A stretch of 64,000 nt of DNA from an uncultured Pelagibacteraceae bacterium (GCA_902618485.1 CACNAR010000002.1:62001-126000); one strand, 5' to 3'; shown: positions 7,907 through 17,564, counted from the first letter of the stretch. Notes: generated from the sequence alone by a model not told the origin. Numbers and translations are program-made.

Positions 7907-9028
7907 ATGCAAAATCTTAAATGGAAATACTCCAAATTCTTAATAAATAAAAACTTTCAATTTAGTAGAAATTACGTCTTAAAATATTTACCATCAAATT
8001 TATTAGTTAATTCTCATAAAAATATATCTAAATGGAAAGGATATAATCCAACTCCTCTATTGAAATTAAGCAAATTAAATAAAAAACTTCAGCTTAAGAA
8101 TATATTTTATAAAGACGAGTCGAAACGATTTCACTTAAAATCCTTTAAAGCACTTGGTGGTGCATATGCGGTAGAAAAAATTTCAAAAAAAACTAACAAA
8201 ATAATTGTTTCATCAGCAACAGCTGGTAATCATGGAAGATCTGTAGCATGGGGAGCAAAAAGATTAAAGTTGCAGTGTAAAATTTTTGTTAGCCAATATG
8301 TGAGTGAAACAAGAGTAAAAGAAATTAAAAAATTTGGTGCTCAAGTAATAAGAGTAAAGGGAAATTATGAGGCATCATTAAAAGAATGCCAATTACTGTC
8401 TAGAAAAAATAACTGGAAAATTGTTCAAGATGTATCGACAAAGAATTATAAGTATATTCCTCAACTAACAATGGCAGGATACTCTATTTTAATCAAAGAA
8501 ATTTCCAAACAAACGAATCAATATATTACCCATATATTTCTTCAAGCGGGTGTTGGTGGTTTAGCTGCAGGGATAGTGGCTGGAGTAGCAAAATATTTTA
8601 AAAAAATTCCAAAAATCATTATTGTTGAACCAGATAGAGCCGATTGCGTTCTTCAAAGTATTAAAAATAATAGGTTAAAAAAAATAAAGATAAGAAAAGA
8701 GAGCATTATGGGTGGCATGTCTTGTAATGAAATGTCTCTTGTGCCCTGGCAAATATTAAAAAAAGCTAGTAATTGTTGTGTCTCAATTTCAGATAAAAAT
8801 GTTGCTAAAACAGTAGCTGGTTTAAAAGATAAAAAGTTTAGCAAAACTTCAATTATAGGTGGTGAATGCGCTACGCCAGGAATTATTGCTTTAATTGGAA
8901 TTTGCAACAACCAAAAAGCTAGAAGATTGATTAACCTTAATGAAAATTCAAATGTCTTAGTTATTGGATGCGAAGGTAATGCAGATATTAAACTTTACAA
9001 ACAACTGCTATCTAAAGGTAGAAAATAA
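7907..9028 (+). CDS. PLP-dependent diaminopropionate ammonia-lyase-like enzyme (threonine dehydratase fold type II)
   Basis: 373 residues, fold-type II PLP enzyme. The motif KDESKRFHLKSFKALGGAYA (about 69-88) is characteristic of the diaminopropionate ammonia-lyase (DpaL/YgeX) group, with Lys81 as the predicted Schiff-base lysine. SATAGNHGRSVAWGA binds the substrate carboxylate and QAGVGGLAAG the PLP phosphate. The family eliminates ammonia from 2,3-diaminopropionate or related beta-substituted amino acids to give pyruvate; threonine or serine dehydratase activity is the main alternative. The photolyase gene starts six bases downstream. ATG start at 7907 without a strong ribosome site. Confidence 0.8.
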   Translation: MQNLKWKYSKFLINKNFQFSRNYVLKYLPSNLLVNSHKNISKWKGYNPTPLLKLSKLNKKLQLKNIFYKDESKRFHLKSFKALGGAYAVEKISKKTNKIIVSSATAGNHGRSVAWGAKRLKLQCKIFVSQYVSETRVKEIKKFGAQVIRVKGNYEASLKECQLLSRKNNWKIVQDVSTKNYKYIPQLTMAGYSILIKEISKQTNQYITHIFLQAGVGGLAAGIVAGVAKYFKKIPKIIIVEPDRADCVLQSIKNNRLKKIKIRKESIMGGMSCNEMSLVPWQILKKASNCCVSISDKNVAKTVAGLKDKKFSKTSIIGGECATPGIIALIGICNNQKARRLINLNENSNVLVIGCEGNADIKLYKQLLSKGRK

Positions 9029-9034
9029 AATTTT

Positions 9035-10456
9035 ATGACAAAAAACGCCATCACTTGGATAAGAGAAGATTTTAGAATTGAAAACAACCCTGCTCTTTCT
9101 TATGCAACTCAAAATCATGAGAACGTACTTGCCTTATATATTTACAACAAAAGTGACTTTGATGCCGAAAGAGAAGCACAAAAATGGTGGCTTTCAAAAT
9201 CATTAGAAATCTTTAAGTCTGAATTATCTAAGTTTAAGATTAATCTTCAAATATTAGCAGGTGATGAGCTAGATATATTTTCAAAGATTAAAAAAAAAGA
9301 CAATATTTCGATATATTGGAATAAAATTTATGAACCAGACGTAATTGCAAAAGGAAAAAAAATTAGAGATATTTTCGTTAAAAATCAGATTAGTTATAAA
9401 TATTTTAAAGGAAATATTCTAAATGAGTTTCAAGAAGTAACTAAAAATGATGGAACACCTTTTAAAGTATTCACCCCGTTTTGGAAAAATGCCGAACAAA
9501 AATTTTTAGGATTGCCCCAAAGTAAAAATTATAGTGTTAAAAAAAAAACAAAGTCACTAACATTCTTTAAAAATTGTATAGAACCAAAAGATATTCTTCC
9601 AAGAAAAAACTGGTATAAAAAGTTCGAAAAATATTGGAAGGTATCTGAGGAAGAGTCTAAAAAAATTTTAAAAAATCTTATTGATGGTAAAATTAAAGAT
9701 TATGGAACTGCAAGAGATTATCCTTCTATCGAAGGTACATCGAAATTATCTCCTTATATCAAACATGGGCAAATTCACGTAAATACTATTTGGAAAAAGT
9801 GCAGTGAGATTAAATCTAAAGGAATTGGTTACAGAAAATATATTAATGAGCTAGGTTGGCGTGAATTTTCACATAGTTTAATCAATTATTTCCCAGAATT
9901 TTTAAAAGGAAATTATAGAAAAGAATTTGATAAATTTCCTTGGGTCAAAAATGAAAAATTTTTAAAAGCTTGGAAATCAGGTATGACGGGATATCCAATT
10001 GTTGATGCTGGGATGAGAGAACTTTATGAAACTGGCTGGATGCATAACCGGATAAGAATGGTTGTGGGTTCATTTCTGGTAAAACATCTAAGAATAAATT
10101 GGACTGAAGGTGAAAAACATTTTAGAAATTGTTTATTAGATTTTAATAAAGCTAATAATGTAGCTCAATGGCAATGGGTTGCTGGTTGTGGAGCGGATGC
10201 AGCTCCTTACTTCAGGATCTTCAATCCTATTCTACAGGGAGAAAAATTTGATAAAGAGGGTGCATATGTGAAAAAATGGGTTCCTGAACTAATTAAAGTT
10301 CCAAAAAAATTTATACATAAGCCCTGGGAGATGGAAATAAAATATCAGGAGGCGATTAAAACAGTTATAGGAAAAAATTATCCAAAGCCAATAGTTATTC
10401 ATGAAGAGGCACGTAAAGCTGCACTTGAGGCTTTCCAAACTTTAAAAAAAAATTAA
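9035..10456 (+). CDS. phrB: Deoxyribodipyrimidine photolyase (class I, FAD-dependent)
   Basis: Light-driven repair of cyclobutane pyrimidine dimers, useful to a surface-ocean cell. 473 residues with the two expected parts: an N-terminal alpha/beta antenna domain starting ITWIREDFRIENNPAL (about 6-21), and a C-terminal helical FAD domain with TKLSPYIKHGQIH-like, YINELGWREF, GYPIVDAGMRELYETGWMHNRIRMV and WQWVAGCGADAAPYFRIFNP blocks. These match CPD photolyases of the PhrB type rather than cryptochrome-DASH. The stop is shared on a TTAA with the opposing yjbQ. A TIGR03643/DUF2805 gene, often found beside photolyase/cryptochrome genes, is separate at 45269. Confidence 0.95.
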   Translation: MTKNAITWIREDFRIENNPALSYATQNHENVLALYIYNKSDFDAEREAQKWWLSKSLEIFKSELSKFKINLQILAGDELDIFSKIKKKDNISIYWNKIYEPDVIAKGKKIRDIFVKNQISYKYFKGNILNEFQEVTKNDGTPFKVFTPFWKNAEQKFLGLPQSKNYSVKKKTKSLTFFKNCIEPKDILPRKNWYKKFEKYWKVSEEESKKILKNLIDGKIKDYGTARDYPSIEGTSKLSPYIKHGQIHVNTIWKKCSEIKSKGIGYRKYINELGWREFSHSLINYFPEFLKGNYRKEFDKFPWVKNEKFLKAWKSGMTGYPIVDAGMRELYETGWMHNRIRMVVGSFLVKHLRINWTEGEKHFRNCLLDFNKANNVAQWQWVAGCGADAAPYFRIFNPILQGEKFDKEGAYVKKWVPELIKVPKKFIHKPWEMEIKYQEAIKTVIGKNYPKPIVIHEEARKAALEAFQTLKKN

Positions 10457-10875
10457 GTCTTACCTAAAAAATGATGAATGATAGATCTTTTTTGAGGATT
10501 TATTCTATGTTCAAACAAATAAATTCCTTGCCAAGTTCCAAGTAATAATTTCCCGTCTTTGATACTTAAAGATATTTGATTATTTGTTATTGATGATTTT
10601 ATATGTGCAGGCATATCATCTTTACCCTCTGTGGTATGGATATACAATTTATCGTCCATTGGAACCAAATCATTAAAATAATTAATCAAATCCTTTTGAA
10701 CATCTGGATCCGCATTTTCTTGTACAATTAATGATGCACTAGTATGCTGAATACTTAAATTTATCATACCATTTTTAAAGTCGTTTTTTTTAATCCATTC
10801 AATAGTTCGATCAGTAAATTCATATAATTTCTGACCATTAGTATTTATTTTTAAATCATAAAATTTTTGTATCAT
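10453..10875 (-). CDS. yjbQ: YjbQ/UPF0047 family protein
   Basis: 140 residues, full length for the family. Diagnostic motifs are IQHTSASLIVQENADP (about 43-58), HTTEGKDDMPAHIKSS (about 80-95) and LGTWQGIYLFEHR (about 112-124). Conserved His, Glu and Asp residues sit in a trimeric beta-fold; members have reported weak thiamin-phosphate synthase activity in vitro, but the biological role is unresolved. The start ATG overlaps the end of the zapE gene by four bases (ATGA), suggesting co-transcription after zapE. Confidence 0.9.
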   Translation of the reverse strand: MIQKFYDLKINTNGQKLYEFTDRTIEWIKKNDFKNGMINLSIQHTSASLIVQENADPDVQKDLINYFNDLVPMDDKLYIHTTEGKDDMPAHIKSSITNNQISLSIKDGKLLLGTWQGIYLFEHRINPQKRSIIHHFLGKT

Positions 10876-11930
10876 AAATTATATTTCATGGAGGTTAATT
10901 GATATAATCTACTAACTGTTCGTTTAAATGGCTCCTGTAATGATCTTGAAGAGGTAAACTTGCTTACATCTTGACTTGCGGTCACAGCTATAGGTAAATT
11001 TTTATCATATATAATATCTATTAAAGTTATAAACCTTTGCTGTTGGTTAGAATTAATATCGTTAAATTGTGGGATTTTTTCAATAATCATAAATTTCAAA
11101 TTTTTTACAATTTCTAAATAATCCTCTGCTCCTAAATTATTATCACAGAGCTCATCAAAGTAAAATCTAGAAGAACCTTCGTAAAAATTTTTTATTATAA
11201 AATCCCTACCCTTTATATTTAAAATCCTAGGGGAATTTTTTTTCTCTTTTGTAATAATTCTATAAAATTTATTTATCTTAAAATTAGTTTCTTGATTTAA
11301 GGGAAAAAAAAATCTTTGTTTTTGATTTTCTTTTGATTTTCGATAATCATCTTCAATCTTTAGTTCATGATTGATGGCATTTTCTCTCATTATTTCTATA
11401 AACGGTAAAAACTGATCTCTCTGCAATCCATCTTTATAAAGATCAGATATATTAATATTTGAAGTTAGTATTATCTTAATATCTTCTTTAAATATTTCCT
11501 CAAATAGCTTTCCTAATATCATGGCATCCACAATATTAGTAACCTGAAATTCATCAAAATAAATTAATGATAGTTTAGATCTTAAATTTTTTGCAAATAT
11601 ACTTACTATATTCTCTTGATCTTTATTTTTTCTACTATGAACAAATTCATGAAACTCTAACATAAACTCATTAAAATGAAGTCTTTTTTTATCTTGATTA
11701 ATTAAATCAAAAAAAAAATTTAAAATCATTGTTTTACCAACACCTACACCACCGTGAAGATAGAAAGCTTTTTTTTTGCTTTTTTTTTTAAAAATTTTAA
11801 GTAAGGAGGATGTAAAATTTTCATTGAAATAATCTTGTAACTTTTTAATTACATTTATCTGATTATTATTAACTTCTAAATTTGCTGATTCACAATACAG
11901 TTTGAATTTTTCCTCAAGATCCTTTAGCAT
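10872..11930 (-). CDS. zapE: ZapE/AFG1-like ATPase
   Basis: AAA-type P-loop ATPase of the AFG1/ZapE family, 352 residues from the ATG at 11930; a TTG one codon earlier (11933) is less likely. Walker A HGGVGVGKT is near residue 60, Walker B is IYFDEFQVTN near 138, and the sensor-like ILTSN and RDQFLPFI segments follow, as in ZapE. In E. coli ZapE is a Z-ring-associated ATPase; mitochondrial AFG1 acts in protein quality control. The start overlaps the upstream gene's TGA by one base (TGATG), so it is likely co-translated with the cupin-like protein. Confidence 0.9.
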   Translation of the reverse strand: MLKDLEEKFKLYCESANLEVNNNQINVIKKLQDYFNENFTSSLLKIFKKKSKKKAFYLHGGVGVGKTMILNFFFDLINQDKKRLHFNEFMLEFHEFVHSRKNKDQENIVSIFAKNLRSKLSLIYFDEFQVTNIVDAMILGKLFEEIFKEDIKIILTSNINISDLYKDGLQRDQFLPFIEIMRENAINHELKIEDDYRKSKENQKQRFFFPLNQETNFKINKFYRIITKEKKNSPRILNIKGRDFIIKNFYEGSSRFYFDELCDNNLGAEDYLEIVKNLKFMIIEKIPQFNDINSNQQQRFITLIDIIYDKNLPIAVTASQDVSKFTSSRSLQEPFKRTVSRLYQLTSMKYNL

Positions 11931-12361
11931 CAATCTCTTTTGGTCTTAAAATCAATACCGTATTCTGATCTTGGTCCCTTTCTAAATCCAAACGGTCCAG
12001 ATATAAATATTGTTAAAGGTTTTGTACCTGGCTTTATATCAACTCTATGAAGATTATTTGCTGATCTAAATCCGATATAACCAGGCGGTCTCCAAAACTT
12101 TCCAGTGCTAAGTGTTTCCCAATAACCATCCCTTATTATTATTGTTATATAAGGAAATGTATGATTATGAACTCCTTCACCATGGTCATCTGCTAACATT
12201 TCATGGATTAAGATATTAAAGGGAAACCATCTTGGTCTATGCCGCATAAGGACATAATATCTATTCATCCATGGTTTTGCTTTATGAAATTCAGGATGAG
12301 AAGGTCCTCTATCTAAAACAATTTTTTTTCTACCTATCTTTTCTAAAAATTTTAAGAACAT
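11930..12361 (-). CDS. Conserved hypothetical cupin-like protein
   Basis: 143 residues; I do not recognise a named family. The sequence looks like a small double-stranded beta-helix: a conserved-looking HEMLADDHGEGVHNHTFPYITIII stretch (about 53-76, with His, Asp and two HNH histidines suited to metal binding), a GYWE strand, and a later NNLHRVDI segment with a further histidine near residue 107. The order HxH...E...H is cupin-like. The N-terminal part is basic and Trp/Arg-rich (RHRPRWFPF). It lies between the BamB-like lipoprotein gene (three-base gap) and zapE (one-base overlap), so it probably belongs to that operon. Function unknown. Confidence 0.55.
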   Translation of the reverse strand: MFLKFLEKIGRKKIVLDRGPSHPEFHKAKPWMNRYYVLMRHRPRWFPFNILIHEMLADDHGEGVHNHTFPYITIIIRDGYWETLSTGKFWRPPGYIGFRSANNLHRVDIKPGTKPLTIFISGPFGFRKGPRSEYGIDFKTKRD

Positions 12362-12364
12362 TTT

Positions 12365-13660
12365 TTATTCATATTGTACAACAGCACCATTTTTAATCAT
12401 AAATAAATAATTATTATATAAAAAAGGTTTTGATAATATGTTCCGAGCAATTTTTTCCACTTTTAAAACATTGCCAGTCTTAAGCTCTATAATAATTAAT
12501 TTTCCATCATTATTAGACAGATAAATTTTGTCTTGACTTATTGAGAAACCTGTAGGTTTAATTTTTTTTCTTTGATTGTTACTATAAATTTTGTAGATAT
12601 CTTTAATCTTAATTATATTCCCCTTCTCTTTATCGATCGCAAATAAATAGCCATTATCTGAAATTGTAATAATAAAGTTTTTAATCAAAATAGGCGTTAA
12701 GCTCGAGCTGATATTATTGATCCAATTTATTGAACCATTTTTTAAATCAATTGAATAAAATTCATTTTTATTATTTGAAAAAAAAATATTTTTACCCTCA
12801 GATACTAGTTTTGAATTCTCAAAATTATAAGTAATGTTTTTAATTTCACTGCTTTGCGTTGGAAGTTGCCACACCAAGGCTCCTGAAGATAAATCTATTG
12901 CAGTTAAGTCACCCAGGTTATTAATAAAATAAACTGTATTTTCAGATATTAATAAAGAATTTTTTGAATTAGTAATTGTTAGTGTTTTTTCAGTTTCATA
13001 GTTCCAGCATTCAGAACCATCTCTTATAAAATAACACCTCAAAACATTATTAAGATCAATGACAAAAAACCTGTCATCATTAATCTTAATTTCTGAATTA
13101 AAAGGATAATTATTTCTCTTTTTCCAGATCAAATTTCCATTTTCTAAATTAATTAAAAATACATTTGATAAGTTATCCACTACTACAAGTTTTTTATCTA
13201 ATAACGCAAAAGAGAGTTTTGGATTGTTTTTTTTTTCAAATTTAGAATAATAGTTTTTTTTCCAAATAATCTTTTGATTATTGCTAAATCTTATAATTGA
13301 ACCTTTACTATCAAAAAAAATTATTCCATCTTTTAGAAACAACGGAGTTAAATCTTTTTCATTTTCGTATTTAAACTTAGAAAATTTGTAGTTTTTTATT
13401 TTTTTTAATTTGCCGGAATAATTTTGTACTCCAAAATTATTTTTATCATCCAAAATTTTATTTTTGATATCGATTTTTGATAAGTTTAAATTTATGTTTT
13501 CATTTAGTTCATTATAGATAATTTGTTTTTCGTCAAATATAATTTTAATATTCGCATCTACTTCAATTTTTTTCTTTTTATTCCAAATCTTAGAATTTTC
13601 ATTTAAAGAACAATTTGTTAAAATTAAAGATGTAAAAAAAAATATAAAAATTCTAATCAC
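12365..13660 (-). CDS. bamB: BamB-like outer-membrane lipoprotein with PQQ/beta-propeller repeats
   Basis: 431 residues from a GTG start. The N terminus is a lipoprotein signal with lipobox LTNC (Cys ~17). The rest is a series of about seven repeats of the type GxLIWKK / GDLTAIDLSSGALVWQL / GKLIIIELKTGNV, typical of the quinoprotein-like beta-propeller of BamB, which scaffolds BamA and BamD in outer-membrane protein insertion. The upstream partner is a YfgM-like membrane protein, as in many proteobacteria, and the two overlap by eight bases. The expected neighbour der/engA is not adjacent here; cupin-like and zapE genes follow instead. The repeats are divergent and Asn/Lys-rich, so the assignment rests on repeats plus context. 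Confidence 0.78.
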   Translation of the reverse strand: MIRIFIFFFTSLILTNCSLNENSKIWNKKKKIEVDANIKIIFDEKQIIYNELNENINLNLSKIDIKNKILDDKNNFGVQNYSGKLKKIKNYKFSKFKYENEKDLTPLFLKDGIIFFDSKGSIIRFSNNQKIIWKKNYYSKFEKKNNPKLSFALLDKKLVVVDNLSNVFLINLENGNLIWKKRNNYPFNSEIKINDDRFFVIDLNNVLRCYFIRDGSECWNYETEKTLTITNSKNSLLISENTVYFINNLGDLTAIDLSSGALVWQLPTQSSEIKNITYNFENSKLVSEGKNIFFSNNKNEFYSIDLKNGSINWINNISSSLTPILIKNFIITISDNGYLFAIDKEKGNIIKIKDIYKIYSNNQRKKIKPTGFSISQDKIYLSNNDGKLIIIELKTGNVLKVEKIARNILSKPFLYNNYLFMIKNGAVVQYE

Positions 13661-14297
13661 TTAAATCTCTATTTAATCTTTTTTGTGCCTGAGTAACTAT
13701 ATCTTGATTTGATTTTTTTAAATTAACAATCTGATTAAAAAATTCTTTAGATTTTTGTTTTTGGTTTTTTGAATAGAAATATTCTGCTAATAAATACAAT
13801 GCATGTGAAGTCCACACGCTCTCAGACTTAATAATTGGGTTTAAAATTTCTAACAACTCATTCTCTGATACTTGATCGGCATTATACAAACCCTTTTTAT
13901 AAATAATTAAATTTTTAATTTCTTTATTTAATGAAGTCTTACTAATTAAAGTGTCGAATAAAGTGTTTATTTCGCTTCTATTTGAAATTAAGTTATTATC
14001 TAAAATGAAATACAGTGACAATGGTGAATAAGTTGAATCTTTCAGTTTAATTATTTCTTTTAGTTTATTTGTAGTTTTTTCTTTATTATTTCCATCGTAA
14101 TCTATTGTTGTTGAATAGAATAAATTAGAAACTTTTTCTCGCTGATGATCTTTAAACTCTCCATATCCAAAAAAAGATATCATCAATAGCACAATGGTGA
14201 TTATAACAATTAATACTTTTTTTTTGTTATTTAAAAAAAAGTTTTTTATTTTTTCTTTTCTTGTGTTTGAATTAATTATTGAAATATCTTCATCCAT
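13653..14297 (-). CDS. YfgM-like TPR-domain inner-membrane protein
   Basis: 214 residues: a ~25-residue cytoplasmic N terminus, one transmembrane helix (about 28-46, VLIVIITIVLLMISFFGYG), and a periplasmic helical domain with TPR-like pairs ending in ALYLLAEYFYSKNQKQKSKEFFNQIV. This is the layout of YfgM/Tetratricopeptide_9-type proteins, which work with PpiD near the Sec translocon and are encoded before bamB. It precedes the BamB-like gene with an eight-base overlap and follows acnA by one base. The sequence is weakly conserved; the assignment depends on topology and neighbours. Confidence 0.7.
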   Translation of the reverse strand: MDEDISIINSNTRKEKIKNFFLNNKKKVLIVIITIVLLMISFFGYGEFKDHQREKVSNLFYSTTIDYDGNNKEKTTNKLKEIIKLKDSTYSPLSLYFILDNNLISNRSEINTLFDTLISKTSLNKEIKNLIIYKKGLYNADQVSENELLEILNPIIKSESVWTSHALYLLAEYFYSKNQKQKSKEFFNQIVNLKKSNQDIVTQAQKRLNRDLSD

Positions 14298-14298
14298 A

Positions 14299-16968
14299 CT
14301 AAATCATATTACGAAGGACATATTGCAAAATTCCCCCGTTTTTGTAATACTCAAGTTCATTTTTAGTATCTATTCTGCATAAAGTTTCAATTTTTTTTAT
14401 TTCACCTGATAAATATTTAATTTCTAATTTTACTTTATCTGATGGATTTAATCCTTTTTCTAAATTAATTACGCTAATCAATTCAGAACCTTTTAAATTT
14501 AAATTTTTTCTGTTTATATTATTAATAAACTGAAGAGGCAATACACCCATACCTATTAGATTTGATCTATGAATTCTCTCAAAACTTTCAGCTATTACGG
14601 CTTTTATGCCTAAAAGCTTTGTACCCTTTGCGGCCCAATCTCTTGAAGATCCTGTTCCATATTCTTTGCCACCAATGACAACTAAATCAGTCTTTCTTTT
14701 TTTATATTCAACAACAGCTTCATAAATTGGCATGACTTTTTCTTCTGGATACAATTTTGTAAAACCACCTTCAGTTCCTGGGGCCATTTCATTTTTGATT
14801 CTTATATTTGCAAATGTACCTCTCATCATTACCTCATGATTTCCACGTCTAGAGCCATATGAATTATAGTCCTTAGGAAGAATTTGATAATTCATAAAAT
14901 ATTCACCTGTTGGACTATCCTTTTGAATATTACCTGCTGGAGAAATATGATCAGTGGTAACCATGTCTCCCAATATTAACAATGGTCTCGCGTTTTTTAT
15001 TTCTTTAAAGCCCTCTGGTTTATCACTAAGATTTTCAAAAAATGGTGGTTTTTTTACATAGGTAGAATTTTCATCCCAATTGTAAATACTGCTTTTTTCT
15101 GTTTTAATTTCTTGCCATTGTTTTGGCCCCTCAGATACATTTGAATATCGTTTGATAAACATATCCGCATTTAGAGAATTTTTCAAAGTATTCTCTATTT
15201 CTTTATTTGAAGGCCAAATATCTTTTAAAAATACATCTTTACCGTTTTTATCTTTTCCAAACGAGTCTTTGAATAAATCAAATTCCATATGACCTGCAAG
15301 AGCATAAGCCACAACAAGTGGTGGAGAGGCTAAATAATTTGCTTTAATATGAGGTGAAATTCTTCCTTCAAAGTTTCTGTTACCTGACAAAACAGATACT
15401 GCGTATAAATTATCTTTTTGAATAGCCTCTACAATATTTTCTGCTAAAGGACCTGAATTACCAATACAAGTTGTACAACCATAACCAACTAAATTAAATC
15501 CTAATTGATCTAAGTAAGTATTTAGACCAGCTTTCTCTAAATAATCTGTTACTACTTGAGATCCTGGAGCTAAAGAGGTTTTAACCCATGGTTTAATATT
15601 TAGTCCTAACTCAACAGCCTTTTTAGCTAAAAGGCCAGCTCCAATTAGAACATTAGGATTAGAAGTGTTGGTACATGATGTGATTGCTGCAATTAATATT
15701 GAACCATCTTTAATTTCATAATCTGTACCTTTTACCTTAGAAATTTTGTAATCCTTTTTATCTGTAGCCTCTTTAAATACTTTTTTAAAATTACTTGATG
15801 CGTTAGTTAAAAGAACTTTGTCTTGTGGTCTTTTAGGACCTGATATAGTTGGAACTACAGTGGACATATCTAAAGAAATTTTATCACTAAACTCGATTTC
15901 GTCACTTGACCATAAACCTTGATCTTTTGCGTACTTTTCGACAATTGCCACTGTTTCTTTATCACGTCCAGAAAATTCTAAATACTTTAAAGTTTCTTCA
16001 TCTATCGGAAAGAACCCGCATGTTGCTCCATATTCAGGAGCCATGTTGGCAATTGTCGCTCTATCAGCTAAGGTTAAATTTTTTAAACCCTCGCCATAAA
16101 ATTCAACGAATTTTCCAACTACACCTTTGTCTCTAAGCATTTTAACAATTGTTAATACTAAGTCTGTAGCAGTTGTACCCTCTGGCATTTTTTTTGTAAC
16201 TTCAAACCCAATTACTTCGGGGATCAACATCGAAATGGGTTGTCCTAGCATCCCTGCTTCAGCTTCAATTCCTCCAACGCCCCAACCTAGAACTGATAAA
16301 CCGTTAACCATAGTTGTATGGCTGTCTGTTCCAACAAGTGTATCCGGGAACAAATATTTTTCCCCTTTATATTTCTCTGACCAGACTACTTTTGATAAAT
16401 ATTCTAAATTTACCTGATGACAAATACCGGTTCCTGGAGGAACAATCCTAAAATTATTAAAGGCACTTTGGCCCCATTTTAAAAAAGAATATCTTTCTCC
16501 ATTTCTTTTAAATTCAATATCTACATTCTTTTCAAATGAATCTTTTTTAGCAGATTGATCAACTTGAACAGAATGATCAATGACTAAATCAACTGCTGAC
16601 AGAGGATTAATTGTATTTGGATCTTTATTTTTCTCTTTTACAGCCTCTCGCATAGCAGCTAAATCAGCTACTGCTGGTATTCCTGTATAATCTTGAAGCA
16701 AAACTCTGGCTGGCCTATAAGCTATTTCAGTTTTTGATTTTTTTGTATCAAGCCAGTTTTTTATGGCTTCAATTTGGCTTTTATTAACTGATACATCATC
16801 CTCGTATCTAAGTAGATTTTCCAATAAAACTTTTAACGACTTCGGTAATTTTGAAATACCTTGTAATCCATTCAACTCAGCTTTTTTTAATGAATAATAT
16901 TTAAAATTTTTACCATTAACCTCTAAGTGAGATAAAGAATTGTAAGAATTTTTATTTCCTGGTTTCAT
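14299..16968 (-). CDS. acnA: Aconitate hydratase A
   Basis: Interconverts citrate and isocitrate in the TCA cycle. 889 residues, normal for AcnA/IRP1-type aconitases. The 4Fe-4S ligands are in TSCTNTSNPNVLIGAG (about 430) and YGCTTCIGNSGP (about 497-505); the DTLVGTDSHTTMVNGLSVLGWGVGG block near 205 and the C-terminal swivel-domain GGKEYGTGSSRDWAAKG are textbook. ATG start, close to the downstream YfgM-like gene (one base). The upstream LysE gene ends three bases before its start, so acnA may be read as part of a longer minus-strand transcript. Confidence 0.97.
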   Translation of the reverse strand: MKPGNKNSYNSLSHLEVNGKNFKYYSLKKAELNGLQGISKLPKSLKVLLENLLRYEDDVSVNKSQIEAIKNWLDTKKSKTEIAYRPARVLLQDYTGIPAVADLAAMREAVKEKNKDPNTINPLSAVDLVIDHSVQVDQSAKKDSFEKNVDIEFKRNGERYSFLKWGQSAFNNFRIVPPGTGICHQVNLEYLSKVVWSEKYKGEKYLFPDTLVGTDSHTTMVNGLSVLGWGVGGIEAEAGMLGQPISMLIPEVIGFEVTKKMPEGTTATDLVLTIVKMLRDKGVVGKFVEFYGEGLKNLTLADRATIANMAPEYGATCGFFPIDEETLKYLEFSGRDKETVAIVEKYAKDQGLWSSDEIEFSDKISLDMSTVVPTISGPKRPQDKVLLTNASSNFKKVFKEATDKKDYKISKVKGTDYEIKDGSILIAAITSCTNTSNPNVLIGAGLLAKKAVELGLNIKPWVKTSLAPGSQVVTDYLEKAGLNTYLDQLGFNLVGYGCTTCIGNSGPLAENIVEAIQKDNLYAVSVLSGNRNFEGRISPHIKANYLASPPLVVAYALAGHMEFDLFKDSFGKDKNGKDVFLKDIWPSNKEIENTLKNSLNADMFIKRYSNVSEGPKQWQEIKTEKSSIYNWDENSTYVKKPPFFENLSDKPEGFKEIKNARPLLILGDMVTTDHISPAGNIQKDSPTGEYFMNYQILPKDYNSYGSRRGNHEVMMRGTFANIRIKNEMAPGTEGGFTKLYPEEKVMPIYEAVVEYKKRKTDLVVIGGKEYGTGSSRDWAAKGTKLLGIKAVIAESFERIHRSNLIGMGVLPLQFINNINRKNLNLKGSELISVINLEKGLNPSDKVKLEIKYLSGEIKKIETLCRIDTKNELEYYKNGGILQYVLRNMI

Positions 16969-16971
16969 ATC

Positions 16972-17562
16972 TTATATATAAAATGTAATTATGCTCAAAA
17001 GAAGAAGCCCTGACATAACATAATTAAAGTATTTAATAAATTTCTCATTTGTCGCAAATTTTCTCAAATATTTGCCAACAAAAGTCCAAAATGTGATGCT
17101 TGATAAGGATACTATAAAAGCAAATAAAACAACTTGAGTCGCATAATTTAGATAATTTTCTCCATATTCAACATATGTCGAGACTATAATAATTCCAATC
17201 AAAACACCTTTTGGATTTAAAAATTGAAAAATAAAAGTATCTAAAAAGGAAATCGGGTTTTCGTTTTTTTTTTCGTCGGATGGTTTTGAAAAACTAATTT
17301 TATAAGCTAGATAAATTAGAAATAAGGTTCCTAAATATTTTAAGACTGTTTGTATAATTGGAAACAGTTTAAAAACGTTAACTAAACCAATTGTTAAAGC
17401 AAATACCACAGAAGTAAATCCAAAGGTAACTCCAAAAATATGTGGGATTGTTTTTTTAATTCCAAAATTAAAACCAGAATAAGATGCAACAACGTTATTC
17501 GGTCCTGGAGTATAAGCGGCTACAATCCAAAAGAGTGCCATTGATAAAAACTCTGGATGCAT
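16972..17562 (-). CDS. LysE/RhtB-family amino acid exporter
   Basis: 196 residues with about six membrane helices. The signature is the N-terminal AAYTPGPNNVVASYSGFNFGIKKTIPHIFG (about 16-45), which matches the LysE family PGP(N) motif, and FQFLNPKGVLIGI near 112 is the second family block. Family members export lysine, homoserine/threonine or cysteine pathway products; the substrate here cannot be told. It sits between csaA (two bases upstream) and acnA. A second, different LysE-family gene lies at 44534. Confidence 0.85.
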   Translation of the reverse strand: MHPEFLSMALFWIVAAYTPGPNNVVASYSGFNFGIKKTIPHIFGVTFGFTSVVFALTIGLVNVFKLFPIIQTVLKYLGTLFLIYLAYKISFSKPSDEKKNENPISFLDTFIFQFLNPKGVLIGIIIVSTYVEYGENYLNYATQVVLFAFIVSLSSITFWTFVGKYLRKFATNEKFIKYFNYVMSGLLLLSIITFYI

Positions 17563-17564
17563 AT

